DNA of 64,000 bases, taken from contig CAWGMT010000013.1 of assembly GCA_963823675.1 (NCBI GenBank), forward strand, positions 868,001-932,000, given 5' to 3'. The position numbers and the translations under genes were made by a program. Of the stretch, positions 53,001 to 60,800 are shown one piece after another; positions within the stretch are counted from its first letter, which is position 1, and every line of letters begins with the position of its first letter. The notes below the pieces were generated by a model that was given only the letters and a program-made list of their open reading frames with translations, was not told where the DNA came from and made no database searches. The stretch comes from CAWGMT01 sp963823675. GTDB lineage: Bacteria > Planctomycetota > Planctomycetia > Isosphaerales > Isosphaeraceae.

Positions 53001-54054
53001 CGCCATTGCCGCAGATGACGTTACTGTCCTGCGGGTCGGTGCCGCCCACTGTCGCGTTCGCCGAGTCGAGCAGGACGCCCTGCTGGACATTTCCTTCGCC
53101 CGCCAGGCCAATATTGTCGGGCGCAGGCAACGGCGCTCCGGTCTCGAGGTTGACCGAATAGGTCACGTACTGGCCAATGAAGTTGCCCTGGATCAGGTCG
53201 CCGACGCCGGCGGGGCTGGGGACCGAGACACCGATATTGAAACCCTCGATGGCCAGGCCGCGGAGGATGCTGTCGGAAGCGCTCAGGACGAAACCGATGT
53301 CGTTGTTATTCCGAGGCAAATTGCCGCCGTCGATCACGACGCGCACCCGGGCGCTGTTTCCCGAGGTCGTCGGCGTCGAGTTGGCCACGGACGTGATGAG
53401 CGCCGGGCTGAGCGGCACGCCGCCGATCGTGCTCGTGAAGATCGAGATTGCGGGGGTCGTGCCGGGAACTCCGATCAGGTTGTTGGTCGACGCCAGGTCG
53501 GGTATCGCAACTCCCTGGTAAGCTCCCTGGAACGTGATGGTAACACCGGCACTATTCAACGGCCCGCCGGTTACCGAAACGTTGCCGGGGCCGATCAACG
53601 CCTCGAGCGCGCCCTGGACTGCGTCTGCCGTTGCGTCGTAGGGAATCGGGATGGTCGTTGCCACGGGCAGTGGCGCGGACGTGGTCAACGTGAAGGTACC
53701 GCCGACGGTTGTGGACGTGAAGGAAAGAAACTCACTGGCGGAGCTGATGTCGGCGGGATAGAAGTAGGGAATTCCCACGTGTCCCTGGGTGTAGCCATCG
53801 ATGGAAACAGAGCGGGTGATCACGGGCAAGGGGCTGGCGAGTGTGATCGTCCAGTCTTGAGTTGACGGGTCGAACCCCGACACCGGGACATTGAGCTCCG
53901 GGGCCGTGGAAGCCGGGATGCCGAATGCGATGTCATCGATGCCCGGAGCCGGATCGGCGTTGGCGTCTAAAATGGCCTGCCGCAACGTGCCTGAGCCGGA
54001 ATCACCGGTGTTGTCGACCAGGAACGTCGAAAGGAGCCTTCTCGACTCCATCAC
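47077..54054 (-). CDS. Giant parallel beta-helix/Calx-beta surface protein, internally duplicated
   Basis: 2325 residues. It opens M-M-E-S-R-R-L-L-S-T-F-L-V-D-N-T-G-D-S-G-S-G-T-L-R-Q-A-I, the planctomycete surface-protein motif followed by a CSLREA-type capping segment. Residues ~10-870 are a beta-helix with N-x-V-x-G-N-x-I-G repeats, ending in a Calx-beta unit (~880-990). The same module returns from ~993 to ~1880, followed by two Calx-beta units (to ~2100) and an SbsA-like Ig domain (~2115-2250). The two modules are near-identical in DNA over long stretches (49.0-49.5 kb versus 52.0-52.5 kb). Probably secreted or cell-wall linked. The start may be upstream: frame-shifted codons encode R-A-R-P-R-L-E-V before M-E-S. 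Confidence 0.88.
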   Translation of the reverse strand: MMESRRLLSTFLVDNTGDSGSGTLRQAILDANADPAPGIDDIAFGIPASTAPELNVPVSGFDPSTQDWTITLASPLPVITRSVSIDGYTQGHVGIPYFYPADISSASEFLSFTSTTVGGTFTLTTSAPLPVATTIPIPYDATADAVQGALEALIGPGNVSVTGGPLNSAGVTITFQGAYQGVAIPDLASTNNLIGVPGTTPAISIFTSTIGGVPLSPALITSVANSTPTTSGNSARVRVVIDGGNLPRNNNDIGFVLSASDSILRGLAIEGFNIGVSVPSPAGVGDLIQGNFIGQYVTYSVNLETGAPLPAPDNIGLAGEGNVQQGVLLDSANATVGGTDPQDSNVICGNGAQGVMIQPGASGNQVLGNQIGVAGPVEGYYFQDGNGADGVMIESSGTAGDPASIIYASSNVIGGFDGGNVISANGGDGVGLVGVGATRNLVEANYIGIAPGGGYIFGSGNPGNSGDGVNIDEAPDNQVGGPTSGLGNVISSNDDNGVEITGPDAVGNSVLNNIIGLTADGSSVLGNDQAGVADTSPGTTIGPGNVISANLIGVLISGAQATGVLVSGNLIGTDSSGEIDLGNAQQGVAIENASGNTVQGTAQGAQVISGNQVGVEISGATSTQNLVIGNFVGTDESGTLDRGNSDEGVLIEGAFGNTVGGMTATARNVISANQWGVRIDGISATGNSLEGNDIGTDSSGIRPLGNEINGVIISNNASGNSIGGTSSAQGNIIAFNVAAGVSVNSGTGDSILSNSMYANGQQEIVLVGTANHAQSAPTITGAGGGGTTNDVEGSLASVPNTTFLIDFFSSPTPDPSGRGQGQNFLGSTTITTNSSGNGSISFDLSTTIPVGFWVTATATNQSSGDSSAFSDAIEAQSASVQFAAADVVVDSTAGLAVVNVVRSGNLNVNVTVNYSATGGSAAAGQDYTPASGTLSFPPNQSQESFTVAILANAGSPTTYTTVGLTLSQPTGGATLGALDVATLIIINTTNPNVSSFVVDNTGDSGPGTLRAAILAADSDPNPGVDNIFFDIPASTAANLDVPVSGFDPLTQTWQINLASPLPAITHPVSIDGYSQGVVPVPFRYPDDLSSQNDNVALDPSVTGGTYQLTIANYEDRGGTLREGSTTNIPFNATGAYVQTQLESLVGVGNVTVIGQSQAIGPDFYDVAFTGESTGLAITMQATNQLLVGTNPVAVIIVNTQGGNAIQNPALISSVPNSTAATSGNDAQLRVIVDGSQISQSSSDIGFVLSASNCRLRGLAITGFGVGVSVPSPADVGDLIQGNFIGEYLTYPVDSLAGTPLPAPNTVALVLEGNTQVGVVLDSANATVGGTDPDDSNVIGGNGAQGVLIEPGSSGNQVLGNQIGMVGPSSSGRYWDAGNGAQGVLIESSGTAADPADIVYASSNTIGGTIGGNLISANHGDGIHLVGVGATRNLVEANFIGVAPDGGYLFGTGDPGNLGDGVNIDDAPGNQVGGPSSGLGNVISSNQDNGVEITGPDALGNSVLNNIIGLTAGGSSVLGNDQAGVADTSPGTTIGPSNVISANLIGVLVSGAQATGVMVSDNLIGTDSSGEIDLGNAQQGVAMENASGNTVQGTAQGAQVISGNQIGVEISGAASTQNLVTGNFIGIDKTGTEDRGNSDEGILIEGASGNTAGGTTATAGNVISANQWGVRIDGPAATVNLIEGNDIGTDSSGTQPLGNEINGIIIGNNASENTVGGTVTGQANTIAFNQAAGISVSSGIGNSILSNSIFSNHHLGINLVAPGDPPSGVTPNSPGERTGPNDLENYPVMLSAIGGAAGSAQATLNSVANTAFLVQFFSSPLPDPSGYGQGETLLDTLPVTTDSSGNATINLKLPGGLPAGLWITATATNQATGDTSEFSNALQAETVSLQFATASLTVNATAGLATVEVERLGNSSAQVSVDYGTSSGTAVAGKDYRAASGVLNFAAGQNTATFTVPILANPNQTASSTTVDLTLSLPTGGATLGSISTATLTIINNLPPVVEFSSSQYSVYAGTGQAVITVDRFGPTGSPVSVGYSAGGGTGIPGRDYTRVTGTLSFAASQTSLSFVVPVSIDSTAAVSPIVDLTLAEPKGGASLGPISTATLSITETPPVNTTSPAVISAALVTNGRAITAVVFGFSKPLDPNRATQLSNYGYYVISAGAGSSIPLQSAAYNATAQTVTLVPSAPLPLDTFYQVTIDGHTSPFLNNGLTDTYGNLLTGSSGVVGSPFVATFAAGAQLTYADGGGNRVTLKLSRGGLMEMFRSPGGNVQQLQLVGVVPRQSTLTGSLSRRPGGSGRTSLLSISAAAGVRIELKTPPFFLNRPTNG

Positions 54055-54400
54055 TTCCAGCCGAGGCCGGGCCCGCCAGAAATGCGCTCGCCGCGCGCGG
54101 AAATCGTACGACCATTCGGGCGTGTGCGAAACATGGCTAATCCGTGGTGATTACTTACCGAGGCCGCCCCACCATCACGCTTTTTTAAGTTTAGCTCAAC
54201 CGACGCAGTTTTCCCATCTATCCATATTCCCTGGGAATGTGAACGACGGAGTCGTCGCCATAAGAGAAGTCTAGGACACGAGGTTAGAACTGAGTGCAAC
54301 AGCCCGGCAATCGGCCGATTCGGTAGTAACACCATGGGCGACGGGAGGGGTTTAAAAAGTGTTGCGTGCAGTGCCCGAGGACTCCGCGGCAAGGTAAGCC
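54055..54400. other. Intergenic upstream region of the giant gene
   Basis: AT-rich, containing a 13-base palindrome ATTCCCTGGGAAT (54226-54238) and a run of T at 54180-54186. The palindrome could be an operator; the promoter of the 2325-residue gene lies here. No open frame is convincing. Confidence 0.45.
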
Positions 54401-54802
54401 TCAGGGCGCCTTACGACGCTTGCCGGTCCTCTGGCGCTCATGAAGCTCCTCCTCGACGTAACCCAATCGCTCTTCCAACGTGGCGAATTCGGCGACGGCG
54501 ACCGCATTGGTCAAGATGGCCCGCAGCGCCCGCAACTGGACCGATTCGGAGGCCGCGATCTCGCCCAGCTTGACGATCCGGCTCGCGGCCCCGGCGGCGT
54601 TACTGGCCAGCAACCCGACGGCCTGATCCAGGAAGCGACGGCGCAATGCGGCAACCAGGCGGCGGACCTTGCGATCTTTGGCCCATCGACATGCCGTACT
54701 CTTGGGCACGTGGTTGGTGCGCGCCCAGTCCCGTACGGACTGCCCCTGCGCAAGTGCAAGGGCGAGTTGGGCTTTCTTACTTTCGCGATGTTCTCCGGCC
54801 AT
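54401..54802 (-). CDS. Helix-turn-helix protein resembling terminase small subunit/transposase N-terminus
   Basis: 133 residues from ATG 54802; the longer frame upstream is not protein-like. Residues ~10-45 contain A-Q-L-A-L-A-L-A-Q-G-Q-S-V-R-D-W-A-R-T-N-H-V-P-K-S-T-A-C-R-W-A, a DNA-binding HTH typical of terminase small subunits and transposases. The rest is helical (G-L-L-A-S-N-A-A-G-A-A-S-R-I-V-K-L-G-E, E-E-R-L-G-Y-V-E-E-E-L-H). Nothing mobile is adjacent, so whether it is a relic or a regulator is open. Confidence 0.68.
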   Translation of the reverse strand: MAGEHRESKKAQLALALAQGQSVRDWARTNHVPKSTACRWAKDRKVRRLVAALRRRFLDQAVGLLASNAAGAASRIVKLGEIAASESVQLRALRAILTNAVAVAEFATLEERLGYVEEELHERQRTGKRRKAP

Positions 54803-55469
54803 GGTAGTCAATGAGAGCCAGTGGGACGAATCCACTGGTTTTTTTCCGTTTTGCCCGCCCACGGTTCTCAGCCCCGGGCATCGGGCTGGCCGGCACGCCC
54901 TTGAGGGGCAAGGAAATGGGGATTTGACCTTAACCGAGGCTGACACGAATCTTACGAATGGAAGGGCCGTCTTCTGAGTATTACCCGACAACCTCGTCGT
55001 GATGACAGGTCCGGAGCCGCGCTCGAACCCAGTCTTTCGTCTCTCTTCGTGAGATTCGTGGTCGACCTCCGTCCGGGTCAGCGCGATCGGGACGCGTTCG
55101 GGGTGAATCCGCTGGTGGATATGTTGAATGGGCGATCTGCGTGCAATTGTCTATATTCAAGATGCGCTGATTCCGAAATTTCGTTAACGCAAGATTTACA
55201 ATTCGCCGATTTTTTCGTCGCAACCTCTTATGCTGCCAAGCGAAAAAAAAAGTGGAAAGTTTTTCCGGTTGTTCACTGATTCCGCCGCGCGCGGGCGACT
55301 TTGGCTGTCGGTTGGGAGACGACTTCACCTGAAGTCGGTGGGCCTGTAATGAGTGTGCCGGTTATTTCATCTTTCTCCCGCGAAGAGCGTAGGATAGTCG
55401 CCGACCCGGATCTGCGGCAACGCGTCCAGCAGCGATCGGAACAGTCGACCCGAAAGGAAGAGCTCACGC
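54803..55469. other. Low-GC intergenic region left of the tmRNA-like element
   Basis: 670 bases without a convincing gene; contains runs of A and T (55200-55270). I searched it on both strands for a tmRNA 5' end (GGGGGnG...TTCGAC) and found none. Confidence 0.5.
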
Positions 55470-55552
55470 GACTCGAAGGGCCGAATAGGCCACGCCCATA
55501 GAGGCCGTCGCCGACGCTTCTCGGGACGCGGGTGCAATTCCCGCCGCCTCCA
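55470..55552 (+). ncRNA. tmRNA-like 3' end (acceptor/T-arm part), 5' part not found
   Basis: The T-stem GCGGG (55528-55532) and CCCGC (55540-55544) enclose TGCAATT, followed by CGCCTCC and A at 55552. The segment GGGACGCGGG followed by CCCGCCGCCTCCA matches the conserved end of bacterial tmRNA, and CCACGCCCATAGAGGCC (55490-55506) resembles its conserved C-G-C-C-C-G-T-A-G-A-A-G-C-C region. No GGAGGCG or tag frame is found upstream, so the gene is either truncated here, a recombination remnant, or has a diverged 5' half. CCA is not encoded, as in the tRNAs here. Confidence 0.5.
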
Positions 55553-55620
55553 CTCACGACACTTTTGAAAAATCGCAAGTGACTTGTGCTATTGTGTTTA
55601 CGTCACCTCATTCACACCCA

Positions 55621-55651
55621 GGGACGCGGGTAAGTAACCCGCCGCCCGGGA
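55621..55651. repeat. Second, degenerate copy of the tmRNA-like 3' hairpin
   Basis: GGGACGCGGGT followed by AAGTA and ACCCGCCGCC repeats the T-arm arrangement ~95 bases downstream of the first, with a perfect six-pair stem GCGGGT/ACCCGC but no acceptor end. It looks like a partial duplicate or attachment-site remnant. Confidence 0.4.
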
Positions 55652-56187
55652 ATATATCAGACGGACGACATTCATCGTAACAATCTCACCAAGAACAATT
55701 TAGGTCGTTGTTCTCGGAACACCCCTGAGTCAAGACGTGCAGTAATTCACCGGCGTCGCCGCCGGAATCCCGACCAATACCCGACCCACCGCCGATCTCG
55801 GATGTGAATTAGGCTGGCTCGCGCTCAGTTCGGTCCAGTGAGTCTGACAGGGGCTTGCTCCTCGTCATCCGGGCGTCCCAGTGCCGCGCGAGCTCGCGCT
55901 CCTCGACCTCCGTCGCCCGGTTCCGTTGCGCTCCCTCTCTGCGGGGCCGCGACGTCGTGGGGTCCTAATCCCACCGCAACGACTCTTAAGATCGCTTTAT
56001 ATTAACAAATATTCTAACATATATGATTCGATTGCATTGCTGCGACAGCATCGTCTTGATGCGAAGGGCCAACCGCCAAGCACACCCGCCATGGCCGCTG
56101 TAAGAGTGTGATGTCGCGCGAAACCAGTATCGTGGCCCCGTTCCGGTTCAGCGCTTGGGGCGTCGAGTACCGCAGCCCGAACCTTTT
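55652..56187. other. Intergenic region without a recognised gene
   Basis: AT-rich with GC islands; the small frames here do not resemble known proteins. Confidence 0.45.
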
Positions 56188-57528
56188 TCAGTTCACAACC
56201 GACTCGGGATGGCGACCGCACTGAAGCAGTTCTTCCAGTGCATCGCAAGCGGCCCGCAGTCTGTCCTCTCGCCGAACCCTCTCACCGATCCCCGATGCCC
56301 GCTGGGAGTACTGTGGATTGTCGAGAAGGTGCCGCAACTCGGCCGCGACGCAGCTCGGTCGATATCGCTGCCGAGAGATCGTCCTGGCGATCCCGAGTCG
56401 GGTCACCCGTGCGGAATTGTCGAACTGATCGTGGGCGCAGGGCACGACCAGCATGGGACGACCGGAACGCATCGCCAGGCCCGTCGTCCCGATGCCGCCA
56501 GGGTGGACAATCGCGGCGGCTCGTGGAAAGAGCTCCGAGAAGGCAACGTACTCGCACGCCATGACGCCATCCGGGAGGGATGCTGGCCGGTTTCCACTGT
56601 CACGGCCGACGATGAGCACCGATCTTCGGCCGAGCAATCTGGCGGCGGCAGCGCTGTGCTCGAAAAACGGCCCGGCGTCCAGGACCGCTGATGAGCCCAG
56701 CGTGAACACAATGGGTGGAGGATCTGCGTCGAGGAAGCGAACCAGCTCGGCCGACATCCCAGCCTGATTGACTTGGTCACAGAACGGGAAGCCGCTGACG
56801 ACGGTCTGGGGAGGCCAGTCCGGCTGTTTGCCGGCGAAGATTTGTGAGAACATCGCCAGGATCAGCGACGGAGAATAAAGGCCCTCAAACAATGGATTTT
56901 CCGATGTGGGCGGCAATTGAATCTCAGCCCGCAAACGGTGCCACGGGTAAGCCCACGAACGGCAGCTCCGCTTTGCCAACCAGAACAAGGGACGGTGAAA
57001 GGCCGGACCGAGAAATCGGAGCTTCGACAAGAACGGGATCTGTGGCAAAACGGGCGGATCGTAAGCCGAGAAGAAGCCCAAGGGCTGGAGGAAAACGCCC
57101 GCCCATGGAATACCTGTCTTCTCCGCCACCAGCCTGGTGGCGTAGGTGAGTACGTGGGAGACCAGCAGATCCGCGCCTCGTGCGGCCGCCAGCACGTCTT
57201 CGTAGGATTCGCGCAGGACCGGCATAAGGAGTTCGCGGACGACGAATTCAGTGCCTTTGCGAGAATCCATGATGCGCCGCATCGCGTGACGGTCGGCATT
57301 CAGATCGGGGCCGTCAGGACGCACGTCGTGGAAGCCGATGCCCCGTGCCACGATCCTTTGTTGGTAGTGGCGGGTGGTGGCGATGATCGCTTCGTGTCCT
57401 CGGGCTTGCAAACCCAGGGCGAGGGCGATGTAGGGATGCAGGTCGCCCAGGGAGCCGAACGTCGTGAGAACGATCCGCCGCCCGGGGCGACGCGCAATTC
57501 GTTCGTTTGTCGGAGCGGTTGTTCCCAC
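56188..57528 (-). CDS. GT1-family glycosyltransferase (MGT/sterol-glucosyltransferase-like)
   Basis: 446 residues. The N-terminal domain has V-L-T-T-F-G-S-L-G-D-L-H-P-Y-I-A-L-A-L-G-L-Q-A-R-G-H-E, the usual G-S-x-G-D opening of UDP-sugar transferases. The C-terminal domain has F-T-L-G-S-S-A-V-L and A-A-A-I-V-H-P-G-G-I-G-T-T-G-L-A-M-R-S-G-R-P-M-L-V-V-P with D-Q-F-D-N, the nucleotide-sugar site. It would transfer a sugar to a lipid, sterol or small molecule. No polyketide or lipid genes are adjacent to reveal the acceptor. Confidence 0.88.
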   Translation of the reverse strand: MGTTAPTNERIARRPGRRIVLTTFGSLGDLHPYIALALGLQARGHEAIIATTRHYQQRIVARGIGFHDVRPDGPDLNADRHAMRRIMDSRKGTEFVVRELLMPVLRESYEDVLAAARGADLLVSHVLTYATRLVAEKTGIPWAGVFLQPLGFFSAYDPPVLPQIPFLSKLRFLGPAFHRPLFWLAKRSCRSWAYPWHRLRAEIQLPPTSENPLFEGLYSPSLILAMFSQIFAGKQPDWPPQTVVSGFPFCDQVNQAGMSAELVRFLDADPPPIVFTLGSSAVLDAGPFFEHSAAAARLLGRRSVLIVGRDSGNRPASLPDGVMACEYVAFSELFPRAAAIVHPGGIGTTGLAMRSGRPMLVVPCAHDQFDNSARVTRLGIARTISRQRYRPSCVAAELRHLLDNPQYSQRASGIGERVRREDRLRAACDALEELLQCGRHPESVVN

Positions 57529-57633
57529 ACATGCCCCCGCTAAATTGGCCTATTCGACCGGCGAAGTGCGGTAAGACATTGTCGCACCTTCGTGGCCGAG
57601 GATGGGAAGATCAATCTTGACGCTGGAAACGAC

Positions 57634-57684
57634 CATCGCCCCGGCGCGCAAACCGAGCGCCGGGGCGACGCTGGGCCGGTGAGT
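57634..57684. repeat. Hairpin repeat, copy 1
   Basis: Perfect 10-base arms GCCCCGGCGC (57638-57647) and GCGCCGGGGC (57657-57666) with loop GCAAACCGA. A near-identical element occurs at 62879-62931. It lies downstream of the 1205-residue surface-protein gene. It could be a terminator or a dispersed repeat. Confidence 0.7.
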
Positions 57685-57704
57685 GACCTTCATCGCGGCC
57701 TGGC

Positions 57705-57762
57705 AAAGGTGGCAGGAACCGGTTCTCATTCGGGAGGCATAACAACGGTTCCTGACACCTTT
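57705..57762. repeat. Imperfect inverted repeat (MITE/REP-like)
   Basis: AAAGGTGGCAGGAACCG (57705-57721) and CGGTTCCTGACACCTTT (57746-57762) match at 16 of 17 positions across a 24-base loop. The AGGTGTCAGGAACC core is reminiscent of small dispersed repeats in bacterial genomes. Confidence 0.6.
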
Positions 57763-57849
57763 TCGCCTCCGGAAACGGTCCTCCCCCGGGCGCTGATGGT
57801 GCGCCCGAGGGAAGGAAGGCCGGCCAGCGAGGGAAGATCGCGGTGGCGC

Positions 57850-60800
57850 TCAGACGTAGCTCACGGCGCCATAAATGTTGCCGTTGCTGGTGGAGGCGAA
57901 GTTCAGCGCGACCGTCGTCTTGTGGAGGGTTACAACTCCGCCGGTGGTGACGTAGAGGCCACCGCCGATGCCGTCGCCGTTGCTGCCGCCTTTGCCAGCC
58001 AGGCCGGCGAGGGCCAGGTTCAGGAGGACATCAAACTGGTCGAGCGACGCGGAGCCGCCCTCGCCGACGAAGGCGCCGCCGCCCTCGCCGTTGCCGCCGT
58101 TGGCTCCCTTGCCGCCCTTGCCGCCTTGGGCCGCGTTGCCGATCAGCGAGCTGTTACTGAGGCTGACGGACGACGTGTCCGGGGCACCGCCGATGGCCAC
58201 GGCGATGCCGCCGCCGATACCGTCGCCGCCGTTGGCCCCCGCGCCGCCGGCACCGCCCTGGGCCAGATTGCCCAGGAAGGAGGTGCTGCTGATGGTCGCC
58301 GTCGAGTTATTCTCGAGGGCGAGACCGCCGCCGATGCCGTCGCCACCGGCATCGCCGCTGGCCCCGGCGCCGCCCTGTGCCTTGTTACCGGTCAGCACGC
58401 TGTTGGTGAGCGCGAGGCTTCCGCCGCTGTTCAAGATGCCGCCGCCGATTCCAGCGCCACCGGCGCCGCCGATGGCCTGGTTGTTGACGATAGTGCTGGA
58501 GGCGACGTTCAGCGTGCCGTAGGAATTGGAAATGCCACCGCCGGCGACGGCGGAGTTGCCGCTGACGGTGCAGTGGGTCAGCGTGGTCGTGGCGAAGGGG
58601 AGATTGTACAGTCCGCCGCCACTGGCAGCAGCGGAATTTCCGCTGACGGTGCAGTTGGTCAGCGTCGCCGTGCCCCCACCCCCGTTGTCCAGACCGCCGC
58701 CGTTGTTGGCGGAGTTTCCGCTGACTGTGCAATTGGTCAGAATCGCCGGGCCGAAGTAGTTAGCCAGGCCGCCTCCATTGTCCTCGGCGGTGTTTCCGCT
58801 GACGGTGCAGTTGGTCAGCGTGATCGTGCCGACGCTGAACAGACCGCCGCCGTACGAGGCCGAGTTTCCGCTGACGGTGCAGTGGCTCAGCGTCGCCGTG
58901 CCAAGAAAGTTGAGCAAGCCGCCGCCGATGTAGGCGGAGTTTCCGCTGACGGTGCAGTTGGTCAACGTGGCCGTCGCGTTGGGGTAGTTGTACAGGCCGC
59001 CGCCGCCCTCGCGGCCGGCCGAGTTTCCGCTGACGGTGCAGTTGGTCAGCGTCTCCGTACCGTTGTTGAACAGGCCGCCGCCGGAACTGGCGGAGTTGCC
59101 GCTGATGGTGCTGTTGGTCAACGTCGCCGTGCCGCTGTTGTCCAGGCCGCCGCCGCCGTAGCCGGCGGAGTTGCTGCTGACGGTGCAGGCGGTCAACGTC
59201 GCCATGCCGTTGTTGAACAGGCCGCCGCCGTTGCCACCGGTGGAGTTGCCGCTGACGGTGCAGTTGGTCAGCGTCGCCGTGCCGTTGCTAAACAGCCCGC
59301 CGCCGCCGGAGGTAGCGGAATTGCCGATGACGGTACAGTTGGTCAGCGTCGTCGTGCCGAGGTTGTACAGCCCGCCGCCGCTAGCTGCGCTGCCGCCGCT
59401 GATCGTCAGTCCCGAGAGGGACGCCGTGACACTCACGTCGACCTGAACCACCCGGCTCAGACCGCCGCCGCTGACCGTCACCCCCGCCTTCGGGCCCGTG
59501 ATTGTCTCCGTCTCGGTCGTGTTGCTCAGCTCGAGCTGGCCGAGGGTCAGGGCGATCGTCTGGGCGTTGGCGAAGACACGCTTGTCGAAAGTGATCTTCG
59601 TATTGCCCGATCGATCGTCGTCGGCGAACCCGATGGCTTCACGCAGGCTCAAGAGTCCTGCTCCCGGGGCGATGGAATCGCTCGTCGCATTCACGATCAG
59701 GCTAGCGAAGACCGGGCCGACGTTGGTCAGATGAAACGAAGCGGACAACCCCGAGGCGGACGCGACGACGACGTAACTGCCGTCGGCGTTGTCGGGCGCG
59801 GCGGTTATGGCGGCCTGACCGCCCCCGATGACAGCCGAGGAGGCCGAGAAGAGCGCGGAAGCGCCGTCGGCCGCGGCATTAGCGACGAAGCTGACGACGC
59901 CGCCATTGACCGGCTCGACCGGGTTGTTGGCAATTAAAGCTACAGCCAACGGCTTGGCGAATGCCGTGCCGATCGCCGAGGCCTGCGGGGTGCTACCGGC
60001 GACAAGCGTGAGGGCAAAGCCCTGGCTCTCGAAGGCGCCGATGTCCACGGCGCCGACCCGGCCCAGGCCGCGCTGGTCGGTGGTGGGGATGCCTGCGCCG
60101 CTGATTCCGGCGTTGACGGCCGGGCTGCCGGGCAGCAGGGGCATGGTCTGCGTCGGCCCGCCGTAGTTACCCAGGGGAGCGAGCAGCGGATTGGCCACGC
60201 CGACGATGTTGCCATCGACTCCGTTGACGAGCCCGCCCGAATCGCCGTTGCCGATCAGGTTATTGTTGCCCGAGACGCCACCACTGTTGATACCACCGAT
60301 GTTGTTATTATTACCGGCGACGATCGTGTTTGTCAGAATAGCCGTGCTTCCTCCGTTGTACAAACCGCCGCCGTTGCCGCTGACGGTGCAGTTGGTCAGC
60401 GTGATACTGCCAAAGTTGCGCAGGCTGTCGCCGGAGTTGCCGCTGACGGTGCAGCTTGTCAGCGTGATCCTGCCGAAGTTGGCCAGGCCGTACGAGTTGT
60501 CGCTGACGGTGCAGTTGGTCAACGTCGCCGTGCCGTCGTTGAACAGGCCGCCGCCGTACACGGCGGAGTTGTCGCCGACGGTGCAGTTGGTCAGCGCGGT
60601 TCCCGAGTTGCCGAACAGGCCGCCGCCGCGGAATGCGGAGTTGCCGCTGACGGTGCAGTTGGTCAGCGTCGCCCCGCCCCAGATGCCGCCGCCGCTGCCC
60701 CCCCCGTACCTGCCGCTGGTGGAGTTGCCGCTGACGGTGCAGTTGGTCAGTGTCGTCGTGCCGCCGTAGGTGAACAGGCCGCCGCCATCGCCGAAAACGG

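Noticed and set aside
55049..55279. tmRNA tag frame ending in Y-A-A near 55240
   Set aside because: The frame continues without a stop and lacks a nearby 5' tRNA-like part, so it cannot serve as the proteolysis tag.
57592..59937. A 781-codon plus-strand open frame
   Set aside because: It is entirely antisense to the repeat-rich beta-helix gene; its Gly/Ala/Asp-Gly-A-V-G-Q-R repeats mirror the other strand's repeats and the minus-strand protein is clearly the real one.
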